6,665 nt of DNA from Methanosarcinales archaeon (GTDB taxonomy: Archaea > Halobacteriota > Methanosarcinia > Methanosarcinales > Methanogasteraceae): the NCBI GenBank assembly GCA_030640725.1, contig DAOWIV010000190.1, positions 1 through 6,665 on the forward strand. Reading direction: 5' to 3'. The translations under genes were made by a program, and so were the position numbers. How positions within the stretch are numbered: position 1 is the stretch's first letter; the number at the start of each line of letters is the position of its first letter. Below the pieces are notes generated by a model. That model ran no database searches and was not told where the DNA came from. It saw nothing but the letters and a program-made list of their open reading frames with translations. Positions 1 through 6,360 of the stretch are shown piece after piece.

Positions 1-288
1 ACTTATGTTTTTCGGTTTATTTTTGAATATGGAGTTGAAACATAGGTTTGTTTTTGATTTGGAGATACAACACGTGCTTTAGGGAGGCGCATCTTCTGCA
101 ACGCAGGGTCTTCTGTAACCCCAGATGGCGTGACACCCCCCTCCGGATAGATCGCCCTCGCGTATAAACATTTCTGGGAGCACCGCCCGGACATGAACAG
201 CAACAGCAACCCATATTTTAACACAATTCTGCCAACTACATCCAGATTTTCACACAATAAGGCTAAAATTTTCTCAAGATTGGATAAT
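1..288. other. Gene-free stretch before the cysteate synthase promoter
   Basis: No convincing gene was found here on either strand. The plus strand opens with short reading frames that stop within the first 80 bases. They could be the very end of an upstream gene, but too little is left to tell. The minus strand has an 84-codon open frame (3-257) whose translation has no recognisable motif, no promoter or ribosome site, and reads through the tandem repeat at its end, so I do not call it a gene. The left part holds a degenerate tandem repeat. The right part becomes A/T-rich towards the promoter at about 290. Confidence 0.6.
14..75. repeat. Degenerate two-copy tandem repeat, about 31-nt unit
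   Basis: Two adjacent units, 14-44 and 45-75, share the pattern GGTTT(A/G)TTTTTGA, then a short A/T stretch, GGAG, and a (T/A)(T/A)(G/C)AACA-like end. The match is imperfect and needs a one-base gap. It may be the edge of a longer array or element lying left of the window. No protein or RNA role can be assigned. Confidence 0.35.
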
Positions 289-291
289 CTT
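276..291. promoter_or_regulatory. Perfect 6-4-6 inverted repeat next to the promoter, possible operator
   Basis: AAGATT, four bases GGAT, then AATCTT form a perfect dyad that runs into the left edge of the TATA box at 289-297. That places it over the BRE/TFB contact region, where an archaeal dimeric regulator could block or assist initiation of the cysteate synthase operon. Its role as an operator is inference. A 6-bp arm in A/T-rich DNA can arise by chance. Confidence 0.35.
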
Positions 292-297
292 ATATAC
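289..297 (+). promoter_or_regulatory. Archaeal TATA box for the cysteate synthase operon
   Basis: The sequence CTTATATAC is centred about 26-27 nt upstream of the ATG at 320. This is the archaeal TATA-to-start-site distance, so transcription should begin at or very near the first codon. No Shine-Dalgarno sequence precedes the ATG, which agrees with a leaderless mRNA. Confidence 0.65.
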
Positions 298-319
298 CCT
301 GGTTCCGTAAGTCCGGTGT

Positions 320-1579
320 ATGGGCAGATACCGACTGCGATGTTTAGAGTGCAACCGCATAGTCGAGGATCATTACACGCTTGGTTGCCACGATAACGCG
401 CTGCTCCGCACCGAGTACGCTGAACGTACGCTCACCCTGAAGAATCTGCCCGGGATCTGGCAGTTCCATGACTGGCTTCCGGTTTCTGGTAGCATGGGTT
501 CAGGGGATGCGCCTGTCACGTACCGGAGCGAGGGGTTTGCACAGGAACTCGGATTGCACAATCTCTACATCAGTTTCAGCGGATATCTGCCAGAACGCGG
601 AGCCTTTATCAAAACATGCAGCTTCAAAGAGCTTGAATCACCAGCAACTCTCCAGCGATCAATTGAACACGGCAATAAGACATTCGTGGTCTCTTCTGCA
701 GGCAATACCGCACGGGCATTTGCCCAGACCGCATCAGAAGTCGGGCTTCCGCTGGTTATCGTGATACCGGTATCATGCATGAACCGCCTCTGGATCACAA
801 ACGACGTCCCGGACAATATCCGGGTGATCGCGGTCGATGGCGATTACTATGATGCGATCGTGCTCGGCAACCGTGTTGAATCTATCGACGGGTTCAGAAG
901 CGAGGGTGGCGCAAAGAATGTCGCCCGGCGGGATGGTATGGGGATCGTGATGCTTGATGCGGTGCTGCGGATGAAAACGCTCCCGAGACATTATTTCCAG
1001 GCGATTGGCTCTGGAACCGGAGGCATTGCCGCGTGGGAAGCTTCCATCCGGCTGATACGAGATGGGCGATTCGGAGACCGGATGCCGCACCTCCATTTAG
1101 CCCAGAGTTCTCCGTTTGCGCCGATCTTCAACGCATGGTCTGGCAACAGGAACGTAATCGCTCCGGAGGACGTTCCAGACAAATCCAGGATTGAAGAGAC
1201 GTATACCGACATATTGTCCAACAGAAACCCGCCATACGGCATCAAAGGCGGAGTCGCAGACGCGCTCTCAAAAACCGATGGGCGGGTCTACGCAATCGAG
1301 AATGATGAAGCGCACGATGCAAAGCAGCGGTTCGAGGCTGCTGAGGGTGTGGATATCCTGCGTCCGGCTGCAATCGCGGTTGCCGCGCTATGTCGGTCGG
1401 TTGATGCCGGTTCGATCGATCCGGATGACACGATTCTGCTAAATATCACTGGAGGCGGATTATCCCGGTTAAAAGAGGACTATTCACCCAACCATCTGGG
1501 CGCTGATCTTGTGGTAGATGCAAATGATCTAAATGATCCGACGGATGGGATTTTAGAGGAGATTATGGGGATACTATGA
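320..1579 (+). CDS. Cysteate synthase (coenzyme M biosynthesis), PLP-dependent
   Basis: A threonine-synthase-like fold type II PLP enzyme. In methanogens this family converts O-phospho-L-serine and sulfite into L-cysteate and phosphate, the entry to the cysteate route to coenzyme M, in the cytoplasm. The 419-residue length suits the family. What is seen: an N-terminal C-x2-C pair (Cys8, Cys11) with Cys23, like the zinc-knuckle-type start of threonine synthases; the segment KTCSFKELE (about 98-106), where Lys103 is the probable PLP Schiff-base lysine; SAGNTARAF (126-134), the loop that binds the substrate carboxylate; and GSGTGG (230-235), the PLP phosphate loop. The KTCSFKELE context and the whole N-terminus resemble cysteate synthase rather than true threonine synthase; this is from memory, not alignment. 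The ATG at 320 is chosen because the TATA box lies 26 nt upstream. The stop overlaps the start of the ABC ATPase, so the two are almost certainly cotranscribed. The alternative is a threonine synthase paralogue. Confidence 0.88.
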   Translation: MGRYRLRCLECNRIVEDHYTLGCHDNALLRTEYAERTLTLKNLPGIWQFHDWLPVSGSMGSGDAPVTYRSEGFAQELGLHNLYISFSGYLPERGAFIKTCSFKELESPATLQRSIEHGNKTFVVSSAGNTARAFAQTASEVGLPLVIVIPVSCMNRLWITNDVPDNIRVIAVDGDYYDAIVLGNRVESIDGFRSEGGAKNVARRDGMGIVMLDAVLRMKTLPRHYFQAIGSGTGGIAAWEASIRLIRDGRFGDRMPHLHLAQSSPFAPIFNAWSGNRNVIAPEDVPDKSRIEETYTDILSNRNPPYGIKGGVADALSKTDGRVYAIENDEAHDAKQRFEAAEGVDILRPAAIAVAALCRSVDAGSIDPDDTILLNITGGGLSRLKEDYSPNHLGADLVVDANDLNDPTDGILEEIMGIL

Positions 1580-2361
1580 CCGATATTTCAGATATCACGA
1601 TTTTAGGCGGGATTGATAAGGATTGCAACCCGGAATCCATCGATGAGATACACATACGATCAGGAGAGATCGTCGGCATCGTGGGTCCGACAGGTTCTGG
1701 CAAAAGTACGCTCATCTCAGACATCGAACAGCTTGCAAGGCGAGATACACCTTCAAAGCGACAAATACTGATCAATGGAGAAGAACCGGACCATGGACTG
1801 AGGAGGGATACGAAAAAGAAGAGAATCGCCCAGTTGTCACAGAATATGCGTTTTCTTGCCGATATGACGGTTATCGATTTCCTGAGGATGCATGCAAAGA
1901 GCAGGGGCAAAAACTCGGATACGCCTGAACGGACGATCGAAACCGCAAACCGCCTGACAGGCGAGCCTATTTCCGCAGATAGCCAGCTAACCATCCTGAG
2001 CGGCGGACAGTCGAGGGCGTTGATGGTTGCAGACATCGCAATCATCAGCGATTCGCCAGTGGTGCTGATCGACGAGATTGAGAATGCCGGAATCAAGAAA
2101 AAGGCGGCTTTAGATCTACTATCTGGCAAAGGAAAAATCGTCCTAGTCGTGACCCACGATCCGGTACTTGCATTGATGACAGAGCGGCGCATCGTCACGA
2201 AGAATGGCGGAATCGCCGAAATCATAGAGACCACCGAGGCTGAGCGGCAGATGTGTACCAGACTATCGCACATGGATGATTACCTGATGGAGCTGCGCGA
2301 AGCGATCAGGTGTGGCATGTCAGTGGGGAATATTCAGCCATGCGCGGGCATGATGGCGTAG
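1576..2361 (+). CDS. Stand-alone ABC-type ATPase, cotranscribed with cysteate synthase
   Basis: A single ATP-binding-cassette domain of 261 residues. Visible motifs in order: Walker A GPTGSGKST (37-45), Q-loop region around QLSQN (86-90), ABC signature LSGGQSRA (141-148), Walker B VVLIDE (162-167) with Glu167 as the catalytic base, and the H-loop His194 in VTHDP. All residues for ATP binding and hydrolysis are present. There is no signal peptide or membrane segment, and no permease or binding-protein gene is near, so it may work with a membrane partner encoded elsewhere or as a soluble ABC protein. Its ATG lies in the ATGA overlap with the cysteate synthase stop, giving translational coupling. 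The link hints at a job near coenzyme M or methyl-CoM metabolism. The ATPase of methyl-CoM reductase activation (component A2) is an ABC protein too, but has two cassettes, whereas this has one. The last 40 residues (about 220-261) form a non-ABC tail with Cys227, Cys246 and Cys256. Transported or remodelled substrate unknown. Confidence 0.82.
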   Translation: MTDISDITILGGIDKDCNPESIDEIHIRSGEIVGIVGPTGSGKSTLISDIEQLARRDTPSKRQILINGEEPDHGLRRDTKKKRIAQLSQNMRFLADMTVIDFLRMHAKSRGKNSDTPERTIETANRLTGEPISADSQLTILSGGQSRALMVADIAIISDSPVVLIDEIENAGIKKKAALDLLSGKGKIVLVVTHDPVLALMTERRIVTKNGGIAEIIETTEAERQMCTRLSHMDDYLMELREAIRCGMSVGNIQPCAGMMA

Positions 2362-2362
2362 A

Positions 2363-4954
2363 TCAGCAATCACGATAGTAACCGCATGATTCTGCCATTA
2401 TACTGATTTTTTCCATAAGTTTTATCCCGGCATCCTCTTCATACAGGTCCTCTATCCGGCTTTCCAGAATTAACTCGTTTATACTTTCGAGTTTCTCTTC
2501 AAAGATCGCTTTTGCACAATAGCCCTGATCTTCCATGAGTGCATAAACAATATAGTACTGGGCATGCAGGGTTTTGTCAAGACTTGCATATACGTCACCC
2601 AAAAGTTTTTCCAGGGTGGAATTTACACTCTTCTCGTAAAAATCGTTCTCTACCATTATATCCGCATCCAGATATGTGACGTTTATGATGGCTTCCTCTT
2701 CAGGTCGTTTAAACACGAATTTTTCGATGATATCTGCGGTATTTGCGCCTTTATACCACTTTTCCTGCTGTGCTCTGCAAATTGCAGCGCAGAGCCGCCA
2801 TATCCATGGCGCATGTACAAAAATACGGTAGTCGTAGTACAATTTATTGATCACAGGATCATCCAGCGACAGAATACCATCGACGATGACAATGGTGTTC
2901 TTACCAGGCTTCAATTTTACTACTGCATCTCCGGACCATTCGGTCAGGTGATTAATCCAGCGAAACAACCCTGTATTTTTTTCAGATAGCCGATAACCCA
3001 ACCTGCAAGTTTTTTCATCCAGAAATCGTCCGAGCTTCGTATACCTCACACGAGAGACCTGATCGAATATAGGGTGATAGATCGTATGCCCCGTGTTTAT
3101 AGCCATCAGATCACCCCATAACCGTTTGAGAGCGTACTTCGCCCGGATTCCACCTCGCTCCCGATTCTCTTTTTGTATCAGGTAATCGTCCATCATTATC
3201 ACCTCTGCTTTCATCCCCTGCAGGTGTTTATCGCTTTTACTGAGTTCCTCCAGCCGGTTCTGCATCGTCTTGATAAAATATGACTTTCCGCCACCTGACG
3301 CGCCAGCTGCACCAATGATGGTCTGAACAGACAGTTTTCTTTCTGTGCGGAATATTTCGGCTATTTCGGATGAAACGGCTTCCTCTGCTTCGTCTATCAT
3401 CATTTTCACATCCGGTTCCATTCCCATCTTCATCTGCTTGTCCTGCAGCGCGCAGAGAGCCGCACCGACAGCACCCTGCCAGTTTTCAGGAGTTCGCTCA
3501 TACCGGATTATGTCATCTTCCGCTTTAGTCTCCTCTGTTCTGCGAAGTATCTCTATCCTGAGCCCGGGGAATTTGCTATCAATCCCATCTGCGAATCCTT
3601 TAATGATTTCCTCCCTTTGCCTACGTTGATAAGCCATGCCACCACTGAGCACCACCCAGAATCCTGAAACGCCCATCAACCGTGCCAGTTCCCCAAATAG
3701 AATCGAAAGATTCGATCCATACTCTCTAAACACCTTCGCGGCGATCTTTGATGCTGCCCCCCCGCCACCACTATATTTCAGGAGGTCGGCGACATCCCTT
3801 GCCAGCAGACATATCTCTCCTTCTCCGCCCCCGTTCCCCGATCCTGCCTCCCCTGTAAAACTGGGTGGAAGTTCAATACTGCTATTTAACATCAGATGCT
3901 GAAACCGGCTCACCAACCACTCTGCGGAGAGTTCGAGACAGCCTTTCATGCCGCAGTTGCAGATCGGCGCGTCATCTGCAAAGTTTGCCCTGAAATGCGT
4001 CTCCATCGGGGCACCGACCCATGATAACGACTGCCCCTCCACAAGAATGGCAAATCCAATGCCTTTTCGCAAAACAAGACTGACTGTTGGCTGGCTGGTA
4101 GCGATATCTCCCGCCCAGACGATTCTGTGATAAGCTGCCTCTACATTGGCGTCGTTGATGAAACAAATCTTAGGATATTTCTTTTGCAGTAATTCCAGCT
4201 CTTCTTTAGTCACTCCGGCTGATTCTGACAGTCGCGTGATGTTTCCCCATGGATCCACAGGTCCGGGAACCCCGATGTAGATGTTCTCCTCCTCGATGCG
4301 GCTGACTTCAATTTCGCGGGCTGCCTTGACGATACATTCCTCAATCACATCCCCAAGCGGGTTTCCCGGACTGATGGCGATCTGCTCACGGTACATGATG
4401 TCGCCGCTCACAAGGGCAACCGTTTTGATGTCAGTCCCGGTGACTATCAGCCCGATCGCTTTACCCTGCTCGTACCGCCCTGATCTGACCTGTCCGACCC
4501 TGATCCTGCCCTGCTCGATTTTTCCTTTCTGCCATTCGATCGGTCTGCCAAAGTTTGCATCAATAAGTGTGATAAAAAATTCCCGCTCAAAATACACCTT
4601 CACATCCGCAAGAAACTTGTCCTGATCAACTCCGGTGCCGGTCTCTATCCCGATCCGCCGCATTCCAAGAATCTCGCCCCTGATGTTCAGGCAGACTGCC
4701 ACATACTCAACCAACATGCCGTACCGCTTTGTGCCCGGCTCGAAAGTTTGGCGTGGAAGCGTCATAACCTCTTTTGTCACTTTTCCGTTGCCCTCTTCAA
4801 CCCAGATGGTAAGTTTCACGGAATCGGTCCCACGAGCTATCTTTTTCAGCTCTTTTCTGAATACCACATGCCTGCTCTGCAGATCATCTCCGATCTGCGC
4901 CAGTACATTATTTATCTTCTGAACCGTGTCCACACCCGAATGATTGGAAACCAT
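2363..4954 (-). CDS. ROK-family / uridine kinase-like P-loop kinase fusion protein
   Basis: An 863-residue protein in three parts (numbers from the ATG). Residues 1-165 match nothing I recognise. Residues about 165-505 are a ROK (actin-fold sugar kinase or regulator) domain: a phosphate-1-like segment GLIVTGTDIKTVAL (168-181), IGVPGPVD (227-234), NDAN with the predicted catalytic Asp268, the zinc site His320, Cys332, Cys334 and Cys339 in CNCGMKGCLE, SGG near 439 and WQGAVGAA near 495. The usual E-x-G-H is shortened to METH, and Gly-rich loops (about 370-400) interrupt the domain, so sugar kinase activity is uncertain. Residues about 545-775 are a uridine kinase/phosphoribulokinase-like P-loop domain: Walker A GASGGGKS (551-558), acidic DDY (589-591), HPIFDQVSR-type substrate loop (627 on), VDGIL (692-696) and an Arg-bearing lid near 720-730. 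The tail to 863 is helical and acidic. It probably phosphorylates a sugar, nucleoside or related small molecule; the substrate is unknown. A TTG codon directly precedes the ATG; the ATG is preferred because the TATA box fits a leaderless start. The gene converges on the ABC ATPase with one base between stops. Confidence 0.8.
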   Translation of the reverse strand: MVSNHSGVDTVQKINNVLAQIGDDLQSRHVVFRKELKKIARGTDSVKLTIWVEEGNGKVTKEVMTLPRQTFEPGTKRYGMLVEYVAVCLNIRGEILGMRRIGIETGTGVDQDKFLADVKVYFEREFFITLIDANFGRPIEWQKGKIEQGRIRVGQVRSGRYEQGKAIGLIVTGTDIKTVALVSGDIMYREQIAISPGNPLGDVIEECIVKAAREIEVSRIEEENIYIGVPGPVDPWGNITRLSESAGVTKEELELLQKKYPKICFINDANVEAAYHRIVWAGDIATSQPTVSLVLRKGIGFAILVEGQSLSWVGAPMETHFRANFADDAPICNCGMKGCLELSAEWLVSRFQHLMLNSSIELPPSFTGEAGSGNGGGEGEICLLARDVADLLKYSGGGGAASKIAAKVFREYGSNLSILFGELARLMGVSGFWVVLSGGMAYQRRQREEIIKGFADGIDSKFPGLRIEILRRTEETKAEDDIIRYERTPENWQGAVGAALCALQDKQMKMGMEPDVKMMIDEAEEAVSSEIAEIFRTERKLSVQTIIGAAGASGGGKSYFIKTMQNRLEELSKSDKHLQGMKAEVIMMDDYLIQKENRERGGIRAKYALKRLWGDLMAINTGHTIYHPIFDQVSRVRYTKLGRFLDEKTCRLGYRLSEKNTGLFRWINHLTEWSGDAVVKLKPGKNTIVIVDGILSLDDPVINKLYYDYRIFVHAPWIWRLCAAICRAQQEKWYKGANTADIIEKFVFKRPEEEAIINVTYLDADIMVENDFYEKSVNSTLEKLLGDVYASLDKTLHAQYYIVYALMEDQGYCAKAIFEEKLESINELILESRIEDLYEEDAGIKLMEKISIMAESCGYYRDC

Positions 4955-4974
4955 CAATATATAATGTATAGATT

Positions 4975-4986
4975 TGTTTATACTAA
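4975..4986 (-). promoter_or_regulatory. Archaeal TATA box for the ROK/kinase fusion gene
   Basis: On the minus strand TTTAGTATAAAC is centred about 26 nt upstream of the ATG at 4954, preceded by an A-rich BRE-like CCCAAAAC. There is no Shine-Dalgarno site before the start, so a leaderless transcript is expected. A second A/T run, TTATATAT, sits only a few bases from the ATG and would place the start site inside the gene, so I reject it as the promoter. Confidence 0.55.
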
Positions 4987-4997
4987 AGTTTTGGGCA

Positions 4998-5030
4998 GGA
5001 GCGGAGAGGCTCCCCGGGGCTTTTTATTAT
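4998..5030 (+). terminator. Hairpin followed by T-rich run
   Basis: GGAGC, a six-base loop, and GCTCC form a perfect 5-bp G/C stem at 4998-5013. It is followed by CCGGGGC and then TTTTTATTATT (5021 on), a terminator-like shape for plus-strand transcription. There is no plus-strand gene just upstream that needs it. It sits between the broken cofG and the ROK-fusion promoter, so it could be a leftover near the presumed left inversion breakpoint or chance. Confidence 0.25.
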
Positions 5031-5040
5031 TCTTTGGCAA

Positions 5041-5292
5041 CCCTGCTGCCCTGTCAGCCATGTCCTTTGTAAGCGGGTAGCCATCTGGGCGCCATGCAAA
5101 AGAAGTTATATCACCCACTTCTTCATATTGAACCGTGCGCCCTGCCTCGGGTGTGTGTTCGATTTCTTCACGGTCATCAGATTCGCTTCAGGATGCGAGG
5201 GCTCGCGCCTGAACCCGCGACCTGCATCTGTTTCGGCACACGTTGGTGACCGGCAGGAACACGTTGCGGGTGAATGTGACGTGATCTGGCAT
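5041..5292 (-). pseudogene. cofG: cofG 5' fragment (F420 deazaflavin synthase subunit), frameshifted and truncated
   Basis: The minus strand from ATG 5292 reads MPDHVTFTRNVFLPVTN then VCRNRCR, which is the start of CofG, the radical-SAM subunit that with CofH builds the F420 deazaflavin chromophore. After Arg24 the match moves to another frame (5216-5172: GFRREPSHPEANLMT), then returns to the first frame (REEIEH, from 5172). The sequence is explained by about two bases lost at 5220-5217, which remove the third cluster cysteine of C-x3-C-x2-C, and one C lost near 5172 in what should be ACCCGT. The total loss is three bases, so the downstream frame is restored, but a TGA at 5190-5188 stops the original frame. 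The match then weakens (RPDGYPLTKDMADRAAG, resembling GERPD-YP of CofG) and ends near 5041, leaving roughly 85 of the usual 330 or more codons. Its promoter and start are intact. A functional copy must lie elsewhere if this organism makes F420. Identification is from remembered family motifs. Confidence 0.72.
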
Positions 5293-5314
5293 GATGGTGT
5301 GCGTTTGATGCGGT

Positions 5315-5324
5315 GATATTTAAT
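5315..5324 (-). promoter_or_regulatory. TATA box of the broken cofG
   Basis: On the minus strand ATTAAATATC is centred about 27 nt upstream of the cofG ATG at 5292, the leaderless archaeal spacing again. The promoter thus seems to have survived the decay of the gene. Transcription from it would run leftward through the relic towards the ROK/kinase fusion gene. Confidence 0.5.
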
Positions 5325-5336
5325 GGTGATCAATGA

Positions 5337-5661
5337 TGGCGACTCTGGCGGCGACTCGCCCTGCAAGAAATACACAGGCGCAACACGGACGCGGGCACAC
5401 CGGGACTTTCACGCCACCACCGCACTGACCGCCCCACTCAAGGGGAGGTTTTATGTGGGTTTGGTTTCGATTTATCCAGCATGGAATGCGGAGAACTCTG
5501 TCAGGATCAATGCATGGGTTTGCCACTAACTGATTACATGCAAGATGTCGGCGAAGCCCACGCGAGACGCGGTGTGCAGGCGCCGTACTTAAGTCCGGGG
5601 TTTAGTGACTTCGGAGACGGGCAGAGGTGTGTTGGGGGCCGGGTGTGAATCGGATGGTCGG
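5337..5661 (+). pseudogene. cofG: Probable eroded cofG 3' half on the opposite strand
   Basis: Short plus-strand islands match the second half of CofG in the right order. Positions 5355-5381 read LALQEIHRR, like the L-A-L-R-x-I-H segment. Positions 5404-5415 read DFHA where CofG has NFRA. Positions 5574-5612 read VQAPYLSPGFSDF, matching IQAPPNLSPG with one codon lost. Then WGP and VN-like remnants to 5661 fit the final GGISPVT...VNPE...WP block with several small deletions. The frame changes between islands and no open frame joins them. Positions 5416-5573 show no clear match. The middle of CofG, about 130 residues including the region before LALQEIH, is absent. The fragment lies back to back with the 5' fragment. 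A 55-codon open frame (5481-5648) covers the best island, but I read it as a by-product of the relic. Each island is short, so chance similarity cannot be excluded. Confidence 0.42.
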
Positions 5662-5698
5662 AAGGGTTTTGTGGGTCATGAAACAATGGATTCGGATG

Positions 5699-5724
5699 TA
5701 TTTTATTCTGCGATATTTTAAATA
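5699..5724 (+). promoter_or_regulatory. A/T-rich promoter region of the restriction-modification locus
   Basis: Two TATA-like stretches lie here: TATTTTAT (5699-5706) and TATTTTAAATA (5714-5724). The first would start transcription near 5729-5732, at the G-rich ribosome-site candidate GGGGGGTT (5728-5735) that ends five bases before the GTG at 5741. The second would give an almost leaderless message. I cannot decide which is used. Confidence 0.4.
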
Positions 5725-6127
5725 TATGGGGGGTTAAAAAGTGCCAAGTCGCTCAACGGAACTATTTGACGACGAAAAACTCGTAAATAGAATTAAAACA
5801 CGCCTGCCACACCTATTTCAACTTGCGGAATTAGAAAGCTCAAGAGCTGGAAAAATTGGAATGGAAGTCGGTTCTCTTCGTGAGAGGATAATTGTTGCCT
5901 TGCTCATCTACAAATTTGGAGGGGCAAATGTGGAGATAGAGATTCCTATTACTGAGCCAGAGGTGGATGCAATCCTATTTAGTGAACCTATATCCATCAA
6001 GACGATAACAGGCAAAGGATTTGGTGGGGTTAAACTTATATGGACTGTAGATGCTCAAAAGGCAAGAGAATTCCGAGAAAATTATTATCCACGTTGTAGT
6101 ATTTTACTTATACAAATTAACTGGGAT

Positions 6128-6133
6128 GGGGGG
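6128..6133 (+). repeat. G6 homopolymer at the restriction gene frameshift
   Basis: Six G in a row occur exactly where the two halves of the endonuclease change frame. Five G would give an open frame. Such runs are common sites of polymerase slippage and of assembly or sequencing error. Confidence 0.7.
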
Positions 6134-6354
6134 ACTTTATTACATACCTTTGGAAGCTCAAAAAAAGGTTTTCGATAGAATAGGGCGGGAGAGGTATATT
6201 AAACTTCCAAAACCGGGAACTAACCCGAGGGGCGCGGAAATAACTAATGAAGCATTGTCGAGTTTAGTTAGAAGTGAGTTATCTAAAACTATTAAAATAT
6301 CTTGGAAAAAAACAAAGGTAGATTATGATCCATATAAGAGATGGGTAGATTATT

Positions 6355-6360
6355 GGAGGG
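6355..6360 (+). promoter_or_regulatory. Shine-Dalgarno site of the methyltransferase
   Basis: GGAGGG lies inside the 3' end of the endonuclease gene, nine bases before the ATG at 6370. It complements the CCUCC of 16S rRNA and fixes the start. The gene therefore depends on a leadered, cotranscribed message, unlike the leaderless genes to the left. Confidence 0.7.

Noticed and set aside
3..257. 84-codon minus-strand open frame upstream of cysteate synthase
   Set aside because: No recognisable motif, no promoter or ribosome site found, and its end is made by the tandem repeat. Composition does not look coding.
1563..2273. 236-codon minus-strand open frame antisense to the ABC ATPase
   Set aside because: It lies wholly opposite a gene with every ABC motif. 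Its translation is a serine-rich shadow with no domain.
4955..4957. TTG start for the ROK/kinase fusion, one codon earlier
   Set aside because: ATG directly follows, and the TATA-box distance fits either, so the stronger start codon was preferred. The difference is one residue.
5106..5375. 89-codon minus-strand open frame as a real small protein
   Set aside because: It contains the out-of-frame middle piece of cofG (GFRREPSHPEANLMT) flanked by unrelated sequence. It begins upstream of the cofG promoter and is a by-product of the frameshift.
5323..5529. 68-codon open frames on both strands in the cofG relic region
   Set aside because: Low-complexity, G/C-driven frames without motifs. The plus one runs out of frame with the stronger cofG-like islands.
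5481..5648. 55-codon plus-strand open frame with a TATA-like TTTTATGT about 29 nt upstream
   Set aside because: It was tempting as a small cysteine-containing protein, but its second half (VQAPYLSPGFSDF) is better explained as remains of the CofG C-terminal region, and there are no other signs of selection visible.
5741..6178. 145-residue endonuclease as a complete shorter protein
   Set aside because: The last 15 residues after QINWDGG are out-of-frame sequence, while the family-like continuation is in the next frame up to 6368.
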